NCBI GenBank assembly: GCA_049799955.1
Contig: JBARIW010000098.1
Coordinates: 1 to 64,000 of the forward strand
Direction: 5' to 3'
Length of the DNA: 64,000 bases
Source of the DNA: JBGTFE01 sp049799955
Lineage (GTDB): Bacteria > Acidobacteriota > Blastocatellia > Pyrinomonadales > Pyrinomonadaceae
Shown here: positions 44,634 to 53,825 of the stretch, piece after piece
Position numbering within the stretch: position 1 is the stretch's first letter
Layout: the number at the start of each line of letters is the position of its first letter
The notes under the pieces: generated by a model
The model's database searches: none
Seen by the model: the letters and a program-made list of their open reading frames with translations, nothing else
Told to the model about the DNA's origin: nothing
Translations under genes and position numbers: made by a program

Positions 44634-44750
44634 ATGAGCCGGGACGATAAACAACTTATTCGGCTAAATGAGCTAACTCAACAAGGACTTTCAAAAGTGC
44701 AGCAAGAAATAGCTCGTTATGAAATGGTTATTGTAAGTATTGAAGATTAA
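44634..44750 (+). CDS. Possible small helical protein (38 aa)
   Basis: Starts ten bases after the dehydrogenase stop. The frame is charged and helical (LIRLNELTQQGLSKVQQEIA). The ribosome site is weak, and AT content is higher than its neighbours. Unknown function. Confidence 0.35.
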   Translation: MSRDDKQLIRLNELTQQGLSKVQQEIARYEMVIVSIED

Positions 44751-44768
44751 ATTTAATTTTATAAAATT

Positions 44769-44951
44769 ATGAGTCAGGAAACACAACCAATCAGAATCGA
44801 AACGGGCGAAGAAGTGGCGTTTGAATTAATGAAACTTATCGCCGAAAAAGAAAATAAATCGCTCGCGCAGGAAGAAGTGCGCGATTATTATCTCGATTTA
44901 TTCGTCGAATGCGCCGCAGCCGTTTACGACGGCGAGCGAAGCGCAGAATAG
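44769..44951 (+). CDS. Small hypothetical protein (60 aa)
   Basis: 60 residues, acidic and helical, GC-matched to the kynurenine genes, ending 3 nt before the deaminase gene. No recognised domain and no weighty start signal, but its tight placement supports expression. Confidence 0.6.
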   Translation: MSQETQPIRIETGEEVAFELMKLIAEKENKSLAQEEVRDYYLDLFVECAAAVYDGERSAE

Positions 44952-44954
44952 CTG

Positions 44955-45374
44955 ATGAGCGAGAATATTATCAATTCGTCAAAAGCGCCTGAACCGGTCG
45001 GGCTTTACCCGCACGCGCGCCGTGTCGGGAATCTTTTATTTTTGTCGGGCGTCGGACCTCGTGAGCGCGGAACGAAAAAAATTCCCGGCGTCGAATTGGG
45101 CGCAGGCGGCGAAATAATTTCTTACGACATCGAGGCGCAATGCCGTTCGGTTTTCCGCAACGTTAAATTTATTCTGGAAGATTCGGGTTCGGCTTGGGAG
45201 AATATCGTTGACGTAACGGTTTTTCTCACGAATATGAAAGACGATTTTGCGGTTTATAACAGAATTTACGCCGAATATTTCAAGGAAAATCTGCCGTGCC
45301 GGACGACGGTTGAAATCAATAAACTTCCGACGCCGATTGCGATTGAGCTGAAGGTTATTGCTACTATTGATTGA
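44955..45374 (+). CDS. nbaF: RidA-family 2-aminomuconate deaminase
   Basis: 139 residues of the RidA/YjgF fold: YPHARRVGNLLFLSGVGP at the start, TVFLTNMKDDFAVYNRIYAEYF in the middle, and PCRTTVEI with the substrate-carboxylate Arg, then IELKVIA. In this operon it most likely hydrolyses 2-aminomuconate to 4-oxalocrotonate. RidA proteins in general deaminate enamines, so the specific substrate is inferred from context. Confidence 0.8.
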   Translation: MSENIINSSKAPEPVGLYPHARRVGNLLFLSGVGPRERGTKKIPGVELGAGGEIISYDIEAQCRSVFRNVKFILEDSGSAWENIVDVTVFLTNMKDDFAVYNRIYAEYFKENLPCRTTVEINKLPTPIAIELKVIATID

Positions 45375-45397
45375 ATTTCAAATGAATTTATTAATAC

Positions 45398-46168
45398 ATG
45401 AAAGTAACCATCGAAACAGAAAATTGTGACTTTCAAAACTTCTTTTTAATCAACGAAAGTGCTGATAGTATTGTAAAAATTCGACTTGAAATACCAAATA
45501 TTGTCAGCATACAATCAAGAAAACAAATCATTGATAATTTGGTTTCGTTGATTCAAAGGGAGTTGAGCAAATTTGAATGGATAATAGTTGGAAGCATTTT
45601 GGTTGATTTTCTTTGGTATCTAAATGGCGTCGAAAGGCAAGAAACTGACAAGGTAGGAGATTTGGATAATATCTCAAAACCAATTCAAGACGCTTTATCA
45701 GGACCTAATGGGATTATAGTTGATGATTCTCAAATCGGTGGGCTTTACACATATTGGCAATCAAGAAATGAGTTAGTGCTGGATAATATTCTTTACATAG
45801 ATATTAAATTTAATAATGATTTTGTTTTGTTTAAGAAAAACTTAAAATTCGTTCGCTATAATAATGCCATTTGCCTACCTATCAATATAGATACCACAAG
45901 CCGTAAGGATTTAATTTGGGCGAAGATAGTTATTAAATCAAGACTGAAATTGCGGAAACTTGCAGTAAAGATAAAGTCATTGGGCGGAGATTTTGATAAT
46001 TACCTTGTCCGTTCAGAATATGATTTTCACAGGACAAGATTAAATGAATTTCCAAATAATCAAATTATAACAACTGACCAACTAAATATATTTTGTCGGA
46101 ATGTAGGAATAACAATTAAAGATTTCATTCATTTCTTTCGTTCTAAAAATAAGAAAAGCGTTTCTTAA
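45398..46168 (+). CDS. RusA-like protein
   Basis: 256 residues, much more AT-rich than the flanking pathway genes. The RusA Holliday-junction resolvase signature is visible: DLDNISKPIQDAL (Asp88, Asp90, Asn91, Lys94, Asp98) and IIVDDSQI (Asp109, Asp110). Those acidic residues bind metal in RusA. The protein is about twice RusA length; the C-terminal 120 residues are unassigned. It is unrelated to tryptophan catabolism and probably acquired, yet reads in the operon direction. Confidence 0.6.
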   Translation: MKVTIETENCDFQNFFLINESADSIVKIRLEIPNIVSIQSRKQIIDNLVSLIQRELSKFEWIIVGSILVDFLWYLNGVERQETDKVGDLDNISKPIQDALSGPNGIIVDDSQIGGLYTYWQSRNELVLDNILYIDIKFNNDFVLFKKNLKFVRYNNAICLPINIDTTSRKDLIWAKIVIKSRLKLRKLAVKIKSLGGDFDNYLVRSEYDFHRTRLNEFPNNQIITTDQLNIFCRNVGITIKDFIHFFRSKNKKSVS

Positions 46169-46217
46169 CTACAAAGCCGGAATTGAAAAACTTATCAAAA
46201 AACCAGAGAATTTTGTT

Positions 46218-46739
46218 ATGTCTATTCAGAGACCTTTTAATTTCAAAAAATGGATTGAAGAACACAGGCATTTATTAAAGCCGCCGGTCGGAAATCAATG
46301 CGCTTACGACGCCGAGGATTTTATCGTCATGGTCGTCGGCGGTCCGAACGCGCGCAAGGATTATCACTGGGACGAAGGTGAGGAATTTTTCTACCAGATC
46401 GAAGGCGATATTACTGTGAAAATTCAGGAAGACGGTCGAGCCGTCGACGTTCCGGTGCGCGAAGGAGAGATTTTTCTCCTTCCGCCTCGTATTCCGCACA
46501 ATCCGGTTCGCGGCGCTGAAACGGTCGGAATGGTCATAGAACGCAAGCGACGGATAGGCGAAAAAGACGGGCTTCTCTGGTTTTGCGAAAACTGCAACGA
46601 GAAACTCTACGAAGAATATTTTCAGTTAGAAGACATCACGACACAGTTTCAGGGAGTTTTCAAACGTTTCTACGAAAACGAAGATTTGCGAACCTGCAAA
46701 AACTGCGGCGCGATAATGCAGCCGCCGGTTGTGAATTGA
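46218..46739 (+). CDS. nbaC: 3-Hydroxyanthranilate 3,4-dioxygenase
   Basis: 173 residues, cupin fold. Iron ligands His50, Glu56 and His94 (DYHWDEGEEFFYQ, PRIPHNPVR), with Arg46 and Arg98 for the substrate. The C-terminus has the second metal site typical of the bacterial type, Cys123/Cys126 and Cys160/Cys163. It opens 3-hydroxyanthranilate to 2-amino-3-carboxymuconate semialdehyde. Confidence 0.95.
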   Translation: MSIQRPFNFKKWIEEHRHLLKPPVGNQCAYDAEDFIVMVVGGPNARKDYHWDEGEEFFYQIEGDITVKIQEDGRAVDVPVREGEIFLLPPRIPHNPVRGAETVGMVIERKRRIGEKDGLLWFCENCNEKLYEEYFQLEDITTQFQGVFKRFYENEDLRTCKNCGAIMQPPVVN

Positions 46740-46764
46740 ATGTGTAATAAGAATAAATTAATAA

Positions 46765-47802
46765 ATGGGATTTAAACCAATAACATTAAACGGTAAGGAA
46801 ATATCTATCCATAAAGGATATAAATCTCCAAATTTTGGAGAAAAAAATATCTTAACTGATAATCCTTGGAATTATGTGGAGTTTTACTTAAAAAGAAACT
46901 CATTATCTAATGCTTTATTCTTTTGGAATCAAGCTAAAAATTTTTACAACGCCTCGGAACTTCTTGATAATGTTGCTTCACCTTTAACTTCTTATTATTG
47001 TTGTCTTAATGCTACTAAAGCACTCTTGCTTTCAAAATCAAAGACGTTTTCTAATAGGCATGGCGTGTCTGGTTGGACTATTGCAAATAGAACTACATTG
47101 AATAGCGAAAAAGTTAAGTTCAAGAATTCGGGTATATTAAGTTCATTGTGTCTTTATTTTGATGAGCCTGCAAATAATGAAGAATATTCATTATATGAAA
47201 TGATGTATAACATGCCATTTATTCACAGAGCTTTTGATCTAACCTACAAATCTCCACCTGAGCTTTTCATTCCAATTCAAAATTTAAGATTCGTAAAGAA
47301 AAATAATTCAACCGAGGCATGGTTTTGTGCAGAAATATGTGACAAAAAATATCAAACGGAACATATTCTAAATAAACTTCCACCGACCTTTGAAAAAGAC
47401 AATGGTGTAACAGATAAATTTATCATAAGAAAAAAGAAAAGATTTAAATGGCAGAGCGGTCAAGTTAATAAATCAGCAAATCTGTCAAGATTAACGAGTT
47501 ATCACAAAACTGTAAGGAAAGATATTTATTGTATTCAAGGAAGAGGAAGAACTTGGTATATTAAACGAGCAGCAAATATTAACCAAACAATTATTGAACG
47601 TAAAACGGCAACTTTGATTTTTGCGGCTTTGCATAAATTAAGTGAATTGTCACGGTATTCTCCTGACAAACTAAGTAAACACTTTACCTGCTTACATAAC
47701 TGGGTATTAAATGATTTTTTGGAATTAAGTCTTTACCAGTTTATTGATACAGTCGCATCTGAAATAACTGGAAATGAGTTTGTCATTCCAAACAACAGAT
47801 GA
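46765..47802 (+). CDS. YaaC-like protein
   Basis: 345 residues, AT-rich. The pattern AKNFYNASELLDNVASPLTS, then YYCCLNATKALLL and HGVSGW, resembles the YaaC family, whose function is unknown. It sits between dioxygenase and ACMSD genes and ends 3 nt before the nucleotidyltransferase gene. Likely acquired. No catalytic motif seen. Confidence 0.5.
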   Translation: MGFKPITLNGKEISIHKGYKSPNFGEKNILTDNPWNYVEFYLKRNSLSNALFFWNQAKNFYNASELLDNVASPLTSYYCCLNATKALLLSKSKTFSNRHGVSGWTIANRTTLNSEKVKFKNSGILSSLCLYFDEPANNEEYSLYEMMYNMPFIHRAFDLTYKSPPELFIPIQNLRFVKKNNSTEAWFCAEICDKKYQTEHILNKLPPTFEKDNGVTDKFIIRKKKRFKWQSGQVNKSANLSRLTSYHKTVRKDIYCIQGRGRTWYIKRAANINQTIIERKTATLIFAALHKLSELSRYSPDKLSKHFTCLHNWVLNDFLELSLYQFIDTVASEITGNEFVIPNNR

Positions 47803-47805
47803 TTT

Positions 47806-48264
47806 ATGGCAACGCTTTTAGATGAATTATCACAAATAATTTCCGCGCTCGATGAAAACGAAATCGAATACGCGGTGTGCGGCGGTTTGGCTTTGACAAT
47901 TCACGGATTTCCGCGCGCGACGTTTGATATTGATATTTTGATTCGTGCCGAATCGCTTGAGAAAGCTTACGAGATTGCAGCGAGATATGGATATGACATT
48001 CGCGGGCTGGATATTTCTTTTAAGGAAAGAGCAGTTGAAATACGGCGCGTTTCAAAGATTGATGATGACGGCGAAGTTTTGCCGCTTGATTTTCTGCTGG
48101 TTACGCCGCACGTTGAAGACGTTTGGCAATCGCGTGAAAAATTGGATTGGCAGAATCAAATTTTATGGATTGTGTCCCGGACAGGCTTGATTAAAATGAA
48201 GGAATTAGCCGGAAGGGCAAAGGATTTGATTGATATTGACAGGATAAAAAATGAAGAAAGTTGA
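47806..48264 (+). CDS. Nucleotidyltransferase (AbiEii/MNT-like)
   Basis: 152 residues. The nucleotidyltransferase core YAVCGGLALTIHGFPRATFD continues IDILI, with Gly26-Gly27 and metal-binding Asp41 and Asp43. A third Asp in PLDFLLV completes the fold. Its last 14 bases overlap a 57-residue partner, as in coupled toxin-antitoxin-like pairs. It may modify tRNA or protein; the target is unknown. Confidence 0.75.
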   Translation: MATLLDELSQIISALDENEIEYAVCGGLALTIHGFPRATFDIDILIRAESLEKAYEIAARYGYDIRGLDISFKERAVEIRRVSKIDDDGEVLPLDFLLVTPHVEDVWQSREKLDWQNQILWIVSRTGLIKMKELAGRAKDLIDIDRIKNEES

Positions 48265-48424
48265 TATGTCCAGCGAAGCCATAACCAGACGTTTGCGCCA
48301 AACCGACCAGTTGCGCGAGCTTTCGCTGTCATTGATGAAGGCGAAAAAAGTTTCGGACGAAAAATCGGGAAAGAATAAATTGACTAAACAAAAAAATGAA
48401 CAAACAAATCACGATTCCCTTTAA
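48251..48424 (+). CDS. Small partner of the nucleotidyltransferase (57 aa)
   Basis: The ATG lies inside the end of the nucleotidyltransferase gene, and the frame runs to 48424, overlapping the next gene by 29 nt. The product starts with SSEAITRRLRQTDQLRELSL, a helical motif I associate with this nucleotidyltransferase family's downstream gene. Lys-rich C-terminus. Probably an antitoxin or regulator, inferred from gene layout. Confidence 0.55.
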   Translation: MKKVDMSSEAITRRLRQTDQLRELSLSLMKAKKVSDEKSGKNKLTKQKNEQTNHDSL

Positions 48425-48797
48425 AGTTACGCTCTGGGATTTAAAGCCTTACGACGAAATGGCGGACAGCCCGATGCTTTCGCGCGGAACGGTTAAAAAA
48501 GCGTTCGAAGGCGAGACGACGGGCGAAAGTGCGGGTGAAATTTTGATGTTTTCGGCAGCGGACGGTTCGGCGGCTTACACGATTCTGGACAAATTCAGCG
48601 TCGAGCTCGGCGGGCGCAAAGGCACATTCGTCGCCATTCACGGCGCGACGCATTCGCCAAAGGAAACAAGCCGCGCGCTCGGCACGATTTTGCAGGGTTC
48701 GGGAACGGGCGAGCTTAAAGGAATCAGCGGAACTATGGAATTTAAGTCGGACGAAAACGGAAAAAATATTACTCTCGACTATTCGATTGAAGATTGA
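48396..48797 (+). CDS. DUF3224-like protein
   Basis: 133 residues: an avidin-like/THAP4-like beta barrel pattern, with GEILMFSAADGSAAYTILDK and a closing GISGTMEFKSDENG strand. Often annotated DUF3224. Overlaps the ACMSD start by one base (TGATG), so it is co-translated with the pathway. Role unknown; it could bind a small aromatic. Confidence 0.7.
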   Translation: MNKQITIPFKVTLWDLKPYDEMADSPMLSRGTVKKAFEGETTGESAGEILMFSAADGSAAYTILDKFSVELGGRKGTFVAIHGATHSPKETSRALGTILQGSGTGELKGISGTMEFKSDENGKNITLDYSIED

Positions 48798-49813
48798 TGT
48801 TAAAAATCGACATTCACACACATATTTTGCCGAAAAATATTCCCGGTTGGAAAGAGCGTTTCGGCTACGGCGGATTTATTAAACTGGAGCATCACAAGCC
48901 TTGCTGCGCCCGTATGATAAAAGACGACGGGCATTTTTTCCGCGAGATTGAAGACAACTGCTGGAGCGCGGAAAAACGCGTCGAAGAATGTGCGAATTTT
49001 GGCGTCGATGTGCAGGTTTTATCGACCGTTCCGGTGATGTTCAGTTATTGGTCTGAGCCATTGGACGGCGCGGAAATTTCAAAATTTTTGAATGACGGAA
49101 TCGCCGAAGTCGTCCAAAAATTTCCGAAAAAATTCGTCGGTTTGGGAACAGTTCCGATGCAGGACACGGCGCTCGCGGTCAAAGAATTGGAACAATGCAA
49201 ACGAATCGGTCTGGTCGGCGTGCAAATCGGCTCGAACGTTAATCAGTTGAATCTCGGCGAGCCGCAGTTTTTCGATTTTTTCAAAGCCTGCGAAGAGCTT
49301 GAAATGGCGGTTTTCGTTCATCCGTGGGAAATGATGGGCGAGCGGGATATGCAGAAATACTGGCTGCCGTGGCTTGTCGGAATGCCAGCGGAAACTTCGC
49401 GGGCGATTTGTTCTCTGATTTTTTCGGGCGTTCTCGAAAAATGTAAAAATATGCGGATTTGTTTCGCGCACGGCGGCGGCTCGTTTCCCTTCACGCTTGG
49501 CAGAATCGAACACGGTTTTGAAGTCAGACCTGATTTAGTCGCGGTTGATAATCTGCGAAATCCGCGCGAATATCTCGGCAAATTCTGGCTCGACTCGCTC
49601 GTTCATGATTCTTTGATGCTCGATTATTTAGTGAAATTAATCGGCGCTGACAAAGTTGCGCTCGGCTCGGATTACCCGTTTCCGCTCGGCGAACTCGAAC
49701 CCGGAAAAATGATTGAATCGATGCCGTTTGACGAAGAAACCAAAGCCGAACTGCTTCACGGCGCGGCGCTCGAATGGCTGAATTTGGATAAGAATTTATT
49801 TATTGATAATTAA
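48797..49813 (+). CDS. nbaD: 2-Amino-3-carboxymuconate-6-semialdehyde decarboxylase (ACMSD)
   Basis: 338 residues from the ATG at 48797. Amidohydrolase-2 family. Metal ligands: His7 and His9 (IDIHTHILP), the His in VFVHPWEM, the His in CFAHGGGSFP and the Asp in LGSDYPFPLG. It decarboxylates ACMS to 2-aminomuconate semialdehyde, diverting flux from quinolinate and NAD synthesis. Consistent with the absence of nadC in the window. Confidence 0.93.
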   Translation: MLKIDIHTHILPKNIPGWKERFGYGGFIKLEHHKPCCARMIKDDGHFFREIEDNCWSAEKRVEECANFGVDVQVLSTVPVMFSYWSEPLDGAEISKFLNDGIAEVVQKFPKKFVGLGTVPMQDTALAVKELEQCKRIGLVGVQIGSNVNQLNLGEPQFFDFFKACEELEMAVFVHPWEMMGERDMQKYWLPWLVGMPAETSRAICSLIFSGVLEKCKNMRICFAHGGGSFPFTLGRIEHGFEVRPDLVAVDNLRNPREYLGKFWLDSLVHDSLMLDYLVKLIGADKVALGSDYPFPLGELEPGKMIESMPFDEETKAELLHGAALEWLNLDKNLFIDN

Positions 49814-49817
49814 AAAT

Positions 49818-50828
49818 ATGGCGATTTATTGTTTTGAACAAAATTCTCTAAAAAAGATTGAAAAGACAAGTTTTTCCGGCGAAGGCATACGAGAAAGACA
49901 GCATTTACAATCGGCTTTGAAAGAGCAAATTGAAATTATAGCGCCGAATTGTCTTGTCATCGCAGAAGAATTTTCCGAATGGTCGGAGAGCCAGCGAAGA
50001 ATTGACCTTTTGGCTATTGATAAGCAAGCTAATATCGTTGTTATAGAATTAAAGCGCAACGAAACAGGCGAGTTTATGGAGCTACAAGCAATACGCTATG
50101 CCTCAATGGTTTCTACTCTGACTTTTCAAAAAGCTACGGAAATTTATCAGAAATATCTTAACTCAAAAGAAACACACGAAGATGCAGAAACAATACTACT
50201 TGGGTTTTTAGGTTGGGAAGACGTAAAAGCCGAAGATTTTGCTTCTGACGTTCGCATAATTCTGGTGTCAGCAAACTTTTCAAAAGAACTCACGACATCG
50301 GTGATGTGGCTCAACGAGCGAGACCTTGATATTCGATGTGTGCGGCTAATTCCATATAAATTTGAAGATAGAATTTTCGTTGACGTGCAGCAAATAATCC
50401 CTTTGCCCGAAGCGGAGAGCTATCAAATAAAAATTAAACAGCAATCGGAAGAAAGAAGAGAAGCCAGAAAATCTTCCAAAGATTACACGCGTTATTTATT
50501 CGATGGTAATGAATACAATAAACGGAAACTAGTTCTTGCTGTAATTAAAAAATGGATTGTTGAAAATTCTCCGCAATCATTCACTGAGTTAGTTTCCGTT
50601 TTTCCCCAAGGTCTTCATAGAGGTGATTTGTTTGTGTCTGAAGATGAAGCGAAAATAATCTGCGAACGGCAAGGAATTGACAGGTATTTTATAAATGATG
50701 ATGAAATTATTCGTTTCCCTGATTCGAGTAGTTATGCCGTTTCCAATCAATGGGGCAAAGGTAATATCGAACCTGTTATTTCTCACGCCCAAAATCTAGG
50801 CTTTGAAATTGAGGAAACGCAAAGTTAA
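49818..50828 (+). CDS. PD-(D/E)XK-like nuclease (DUF91/NucS-like core)
   Basis: 336 residues from the ATG at 49818. RRIDLLAIDKQANIVVIELK gives the nuclease core: Asp63, Glu77 and Lys79, followed by FMELQAIRYASM. The C-terminal 110 residues look like a wHTH-type domain. More AT-rich than its neighbours. Located between ACMSD and kynureninase without pathway logic; probably acquired. It could be a restriction- or repair-type nuclease. Confidence 0.6.
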   Translation: MAIYCFEQNSLKKIEKTSFSGEGIRERQHLQSALKEQIEIIAPNCLVIAEEFSEWSESQRRIDLLAIDKQANIVVIELKRNETGEFMELQAIRYASMVSTLTFQKATEIYQKYLNSKETHEDAETILLGFLGWEDVKAEDFASDVRIILVSANFSKELTTSVMWLNERDLDIRCVRLIPYKFEDRIFVDVQQIIPLPEAESYQIKIKQQSEERREARKSSKDYTRYLFDGNEYNKRKLVLAVIKKWIVENSPQSFTELVSVFPQGLHRGDLFVSEDEAKIICERQGIDRYFINDDEIIRFPDSSSYAVSNQWGKGNIEPVISHAQNLGFEIEETQS

Positions 50829-50831
50829 ATC

Positions 50832-52112
50832 GTGCAAAATAAATCATTAATATTTGAATCGTCCGCGTCATTTGCGCTCGAAATGGACAAAACGGACGCG
50901 CTCAGACACTTCCGCGAGAAATTTTATATTCCAAAGCAAGCCGGCGGCGAAGATGTTTTGTATTTCACAGGAAATTCGCTCGGACTCCAGCCGAAAACCG
51001 TTCGCGCTGCCGTCGAACAGGAATTGAAAGATTGGGAAACGCTCGGCGTCGAAGGACATTTTCACGCGAAAAATCCGTGGATGCCGTATCACGAATTCGT
51101 TACAGAACAAATGGCAAATCTGGTCGGCGCAAAGCCCGTCGAGACGGTTGTGATGAATTCCCTGACGGTGAATCTGCACCTGATGATGATTTCGTTTTAT
51201 CGCCCGACGCGGGAAAGATACAAAATCGTTATCGAATCCGGCGCGTTTCCGTCCGACCAATACGCCGTTCAGTCGCAGATAAAATTTCACGGTTTCGAAG
51301 TGGAAAACTCGCTGATTGAATTAAAGCCGCGCGAAAATGAAACTTGTTTAAGAATGGAAGATATTGAACGAGCGATTGCCGAAAATGCCGATTCGATTGC
51401 TCTGATTATGCTCGGCGGCGTGAATTATTATACGGGACAAGCCTACGATATGCGGCGCATCACCGAAATCGGGCACGACACCGGCGCGACGGTAGGTTTC
51501 GATTTGGCGCACGCGGCGGGAAATATCGAATTAAAGCTTCACGACTGGAACGCGGATTTTGCCGTCTGGTGTTCTTACAAATATCTGAACGCCGGTCCCG
51601 GCGGAATTGCCGGATGTTTTGTTCATGAGCGCCATGCAGGCGGCTTCGATTTGCCGCGTTTCGCGGGCTGGTGGGGACACGATAAAGCGACGCGCTTTCT
51701 GATGGGCGATAAATTCGTCCCGATGCCCGGCGCGGAAGGCTGGCAATTATCGAATCCGCCGATTTTTCAGCTCGCCGCGCTTAAAGCCTCGCTCGACATT
51801 TTTGAAGAAGCAGGAATAAAGGCGTTAACGGAAAAATCGAAAAAGCTGACCGGATTTCTGGAATTTCTGCTCGGAGAAATAAAGGACGAAAGAATCTCGG
51901 TCATCACGCCTTCAAACGCGGACGAGCGCGGCTGCCAGCTTTCGATTCGCGTTAAAAACTCGGATAAAACTCTTTACAAAGCGCTCACGGACAAAGGCGT
52001 AATCGCCGATTGGCGCGAACCGGACGTAATCCGCGTCGCGCCCGTTCCGCTTTATAACAGTTTTACGGACGTTTATAAATTTACGGAAGCTTTGAAAAAT
52101 TGCCTTGTATGA
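50832..52112 (+). CDS. kynU: Kynureninase
   Basis: 426 residues from a GTG start. PLP fold type I. Motifs: the ALIMLGGVNYYTGQ strand, GFDLAHAAGN with the PLP-binding Asp, and the Schiff-base Lys250 in WCSYKYLNAGPGG. The C-terminus has VIADWREPDVIRVAP. It cleaves 3-hydroxykynurenine to 3-hydroxyanthranilate and alanine. The stop overlaps the next ATG (ATGA). Confidence 0.95.
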   Translation: MQNKSLIFESSASFALEMDKTDALRHFREKFYIPKQAGGEDVLYFTGNSLGLQPKTVRAAVEQELKDWETLGVEGHFHAKNPWMPYHEFVTEQMANLVGAKPVETVVMNSLTVNLHLMMISFYRPTRERYKIVIESGAFPSDQYAVQSQIKFHGFEVENSLIELKPRENETCLRMEDIERAIAENADSIALIMLGGVNYYTGQAYDMRRITEIGHDTGATVGFDLAHAAGNIELKLHDWNADFAVWCSYKYLNAGPGGIAGCFVHERHAGGFDLPRFAGWWGHDKATRFLMGDKFVPMPGAEGWQLSNPPIFQLAALKASLDIFEEAGIKALTEKSKKLTGFLEFLLGEIKDERISVITPSNADERGCQLSIRVKNSDKTLYKALTDKGVIADWREPDVIRVAPVPLYNSFTDVYKFTEALKNCLV

Positions 52113-52465
52113 AACTTGGAAAGATAATGATTTTTGTTTCCGACATTGTAGAAGCAAAGCGGTTTTACCGCGATATTCTGGGCTTTCCCGTAAAATCGGA
52201 AATGGAAAACCATCTCGAATTTGCACACGAAGCGGTTGATTTTATCGCGTTCAAATGCGACAAAAACGCGGTTATCGAAGATTATAGCAACGTCGCGCGC
52301 TCGGTTTTCGTTTTTGAAGTCGAATCGATTGAAAAAGCGCTGGTTGATTTGCGCGCAAAAGGAGTAAACTTTTTGCACGACGCGCCCGCCGAAAACGATT
52401 TTTCGCGCTACGCAGCGTTTTCCGACCCGTTCGGAAACGTTCATGAGATTTTCGAGCGGAAATAA
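52109..52465 (+). CDS. VOC-family (glyoxalase-fold) protein
   Basis: 118 residues, one VOC domain: KIMIFVSDIVEAKRFYRDIL at the start, FSDPFGNVHEIFE at the end. Translationally coupled to kynureninase (ATGA) and 5 nt before kmo. Function in the pathway is not known to me; it could handle a reactive aromatic by-product. One domain suggests a dimer. Confidence 0.8.
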   Translation: MKLGKIMIFVSDIVEAKRFYRDILGFPVKSEMENHLEFAHEAVDFIAFKCDKNAVIEDYSNVARSVFVFEVESIEKALVDLRAKGVNFLHDAPAENDFSRYAAFSDPFGNVHEIFERK

Positions 52466-52470
52466 TTTTT

Positions 52471-53811
52471 ATGACGAAACAAAAAGTAATCATTATCGGC
52501 GCGGGACTTTCGGGTTCGCTGCTCGCCATTTATCTTGCCAAACGCGGCATCGAAGCGGACGTTTACGAAGCGCGCGGCGATATGCGGCGAGAGGAAATGT
52601 CGGCTGGACGCTCGATAAATCTCGCGCTTTCAAATCGCGGAATCGCGGCTTTAAGAGAAGTCGGACTGGACGAATATATGCTGTCGGAAGCCGTTCCGAT
52701 GCTCGGGCGAATGGTTCACGCCGTCGATGGAAACACAAAGCTTCTTCCGTATTCGGGCAGGCAGGGCGAATATATCAACTCGGTTTCGCGCGCCGGTCTG
52801 AATATCGCTTTGATAAATGAAGCCGAAAAATACGACGGCGTGAGATTCTTTTTCAACGAAAAATGCGTCGATTTCGACTGCGCGAGCGGCGAAGCGAAAT
52901 TCGAAACAGGCAAAACCATCAAAGGAAACACTCTAATCGCGACCGACGGCGCGGGTTCAGCCGTCAGAAACGCGATGCTTCACGGCGGCGTTCCGCGTTT
53001 TAATTTTTCGCAAATCTGGCTCGAACACGGTTACAAGGAACTGCATATTCCGCCTGCCGAAAACGGCGTTTTTCTGATGGAGAAAAATGCCCTGCACATC
53101 TGGGCGCGCCGAAGCTTTATGATGATTGCGCTGCCGAATTTTGACGGCAGCTTTACCTGCACATTGTTTTTAGCGCACACGGGCGAAAATAGTTTTGAGC
53201 TGTTAAAAGACGAAAAATCTTTGATGGATTTTTTTCAAACGAACTTTGCCGACGCGATTCCTTTTATGCCGACTTTAACTGAGGATTTTTTCACAAATCC
53301 CGTCGGAAATCTCGGCACAATCAAATGTTTCCCGTGGAATGTCGGCGGGAAAGCTCTGCTTCTCGGCGATTCGGCGCACGCCGTCGTGCCTTTTTACGGT
53401 CAGGGAATGAACGCTTCGTTCGAAGACTGCCGCATTTTGAACGCTCTTATCGGGCAGCACGGCGCGGATTGGAAAACGGTTTTTGACGAATTCACGATTT
53501 CGCGTAAGCCCGACACTGACGCGATTGCCGATATGGCGGAAGAAAATTTTTATGAAATGCGCGACGCCGTCGCCAATCCGGTTTTTGTGCGAAAAAGAGA
53601 GCTTGAGACAAAATTAGAACACGCCTTTCCCGATTATTTTTCCAAATATTCGATGGTCACATTCCGCGAAGATTTGCCTTACTCGGTCGCAAAAAGTAAG
53701 GGCAATGCCCAGGACAACTTATTGATGGAGCTATGCACCGAAGTTGAAGATACGAACGAATTAAACTTGGACGAGGTGATGGAAAAAGTAAAATCCATCA
53801 ATCTTTCGTAA
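52471..53811 (+). CDS. kmo: Kynurenine 3-monooxygenase
   Basis: 446 residues. FAD-binding Rossmann motif IIIGAGLSGSLLAIYLAKRG (Gly10, Gly12, Gly15), RSINLALSNRG near the substrate, and the second FAD motif LLGDSAHAVVPFYGQGMNAS. It hydroxylates kynurenine with NADPH and oxygen. Bacterial members lack the C-terminal TM helix of the eukaryotic enzyme, as here. Confidence 0.95.
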   Translation: MTKQKVIIIGAGLSGSLLAIYLAKRGIEADVYEARGDMRREEMSAGRSINLALSNRGIAALREVGLDEYMLSEAVPMLGRMVHAVDGNTKLLPYSGRQGEYINSVSRAGLNIALINEAEKYDGVRFFFNEKCVDFDCASGEAKFETGKTIKGNTLIATDGAGSAVRNAMLHGGVPRFNFSQIWLEHGYKELHIPPAENGVFLMEKNALHIWARRSFMMIALPNFDGSFTCTLFLAHTGENSFELLKDEKSLMDFFQTNFADAIPFMPTLTEDFFTNPVGNLGTIKCFPWNVGGKALLLGDSAHAVVPFYGQGMNASFEDCRILNALIGQHGADWKTVFDEFTISRKPDTDAIADMAEENFYEMRDAVANPVFVRKRELETKLEHAFPDYFSKYSMVTFREDLPYSVAKSKGNAQDNLLMELCTEVEDTNELNLDEVMEKVKSINLS

Positions 53812-53825
53812 AAATATAAAGACTT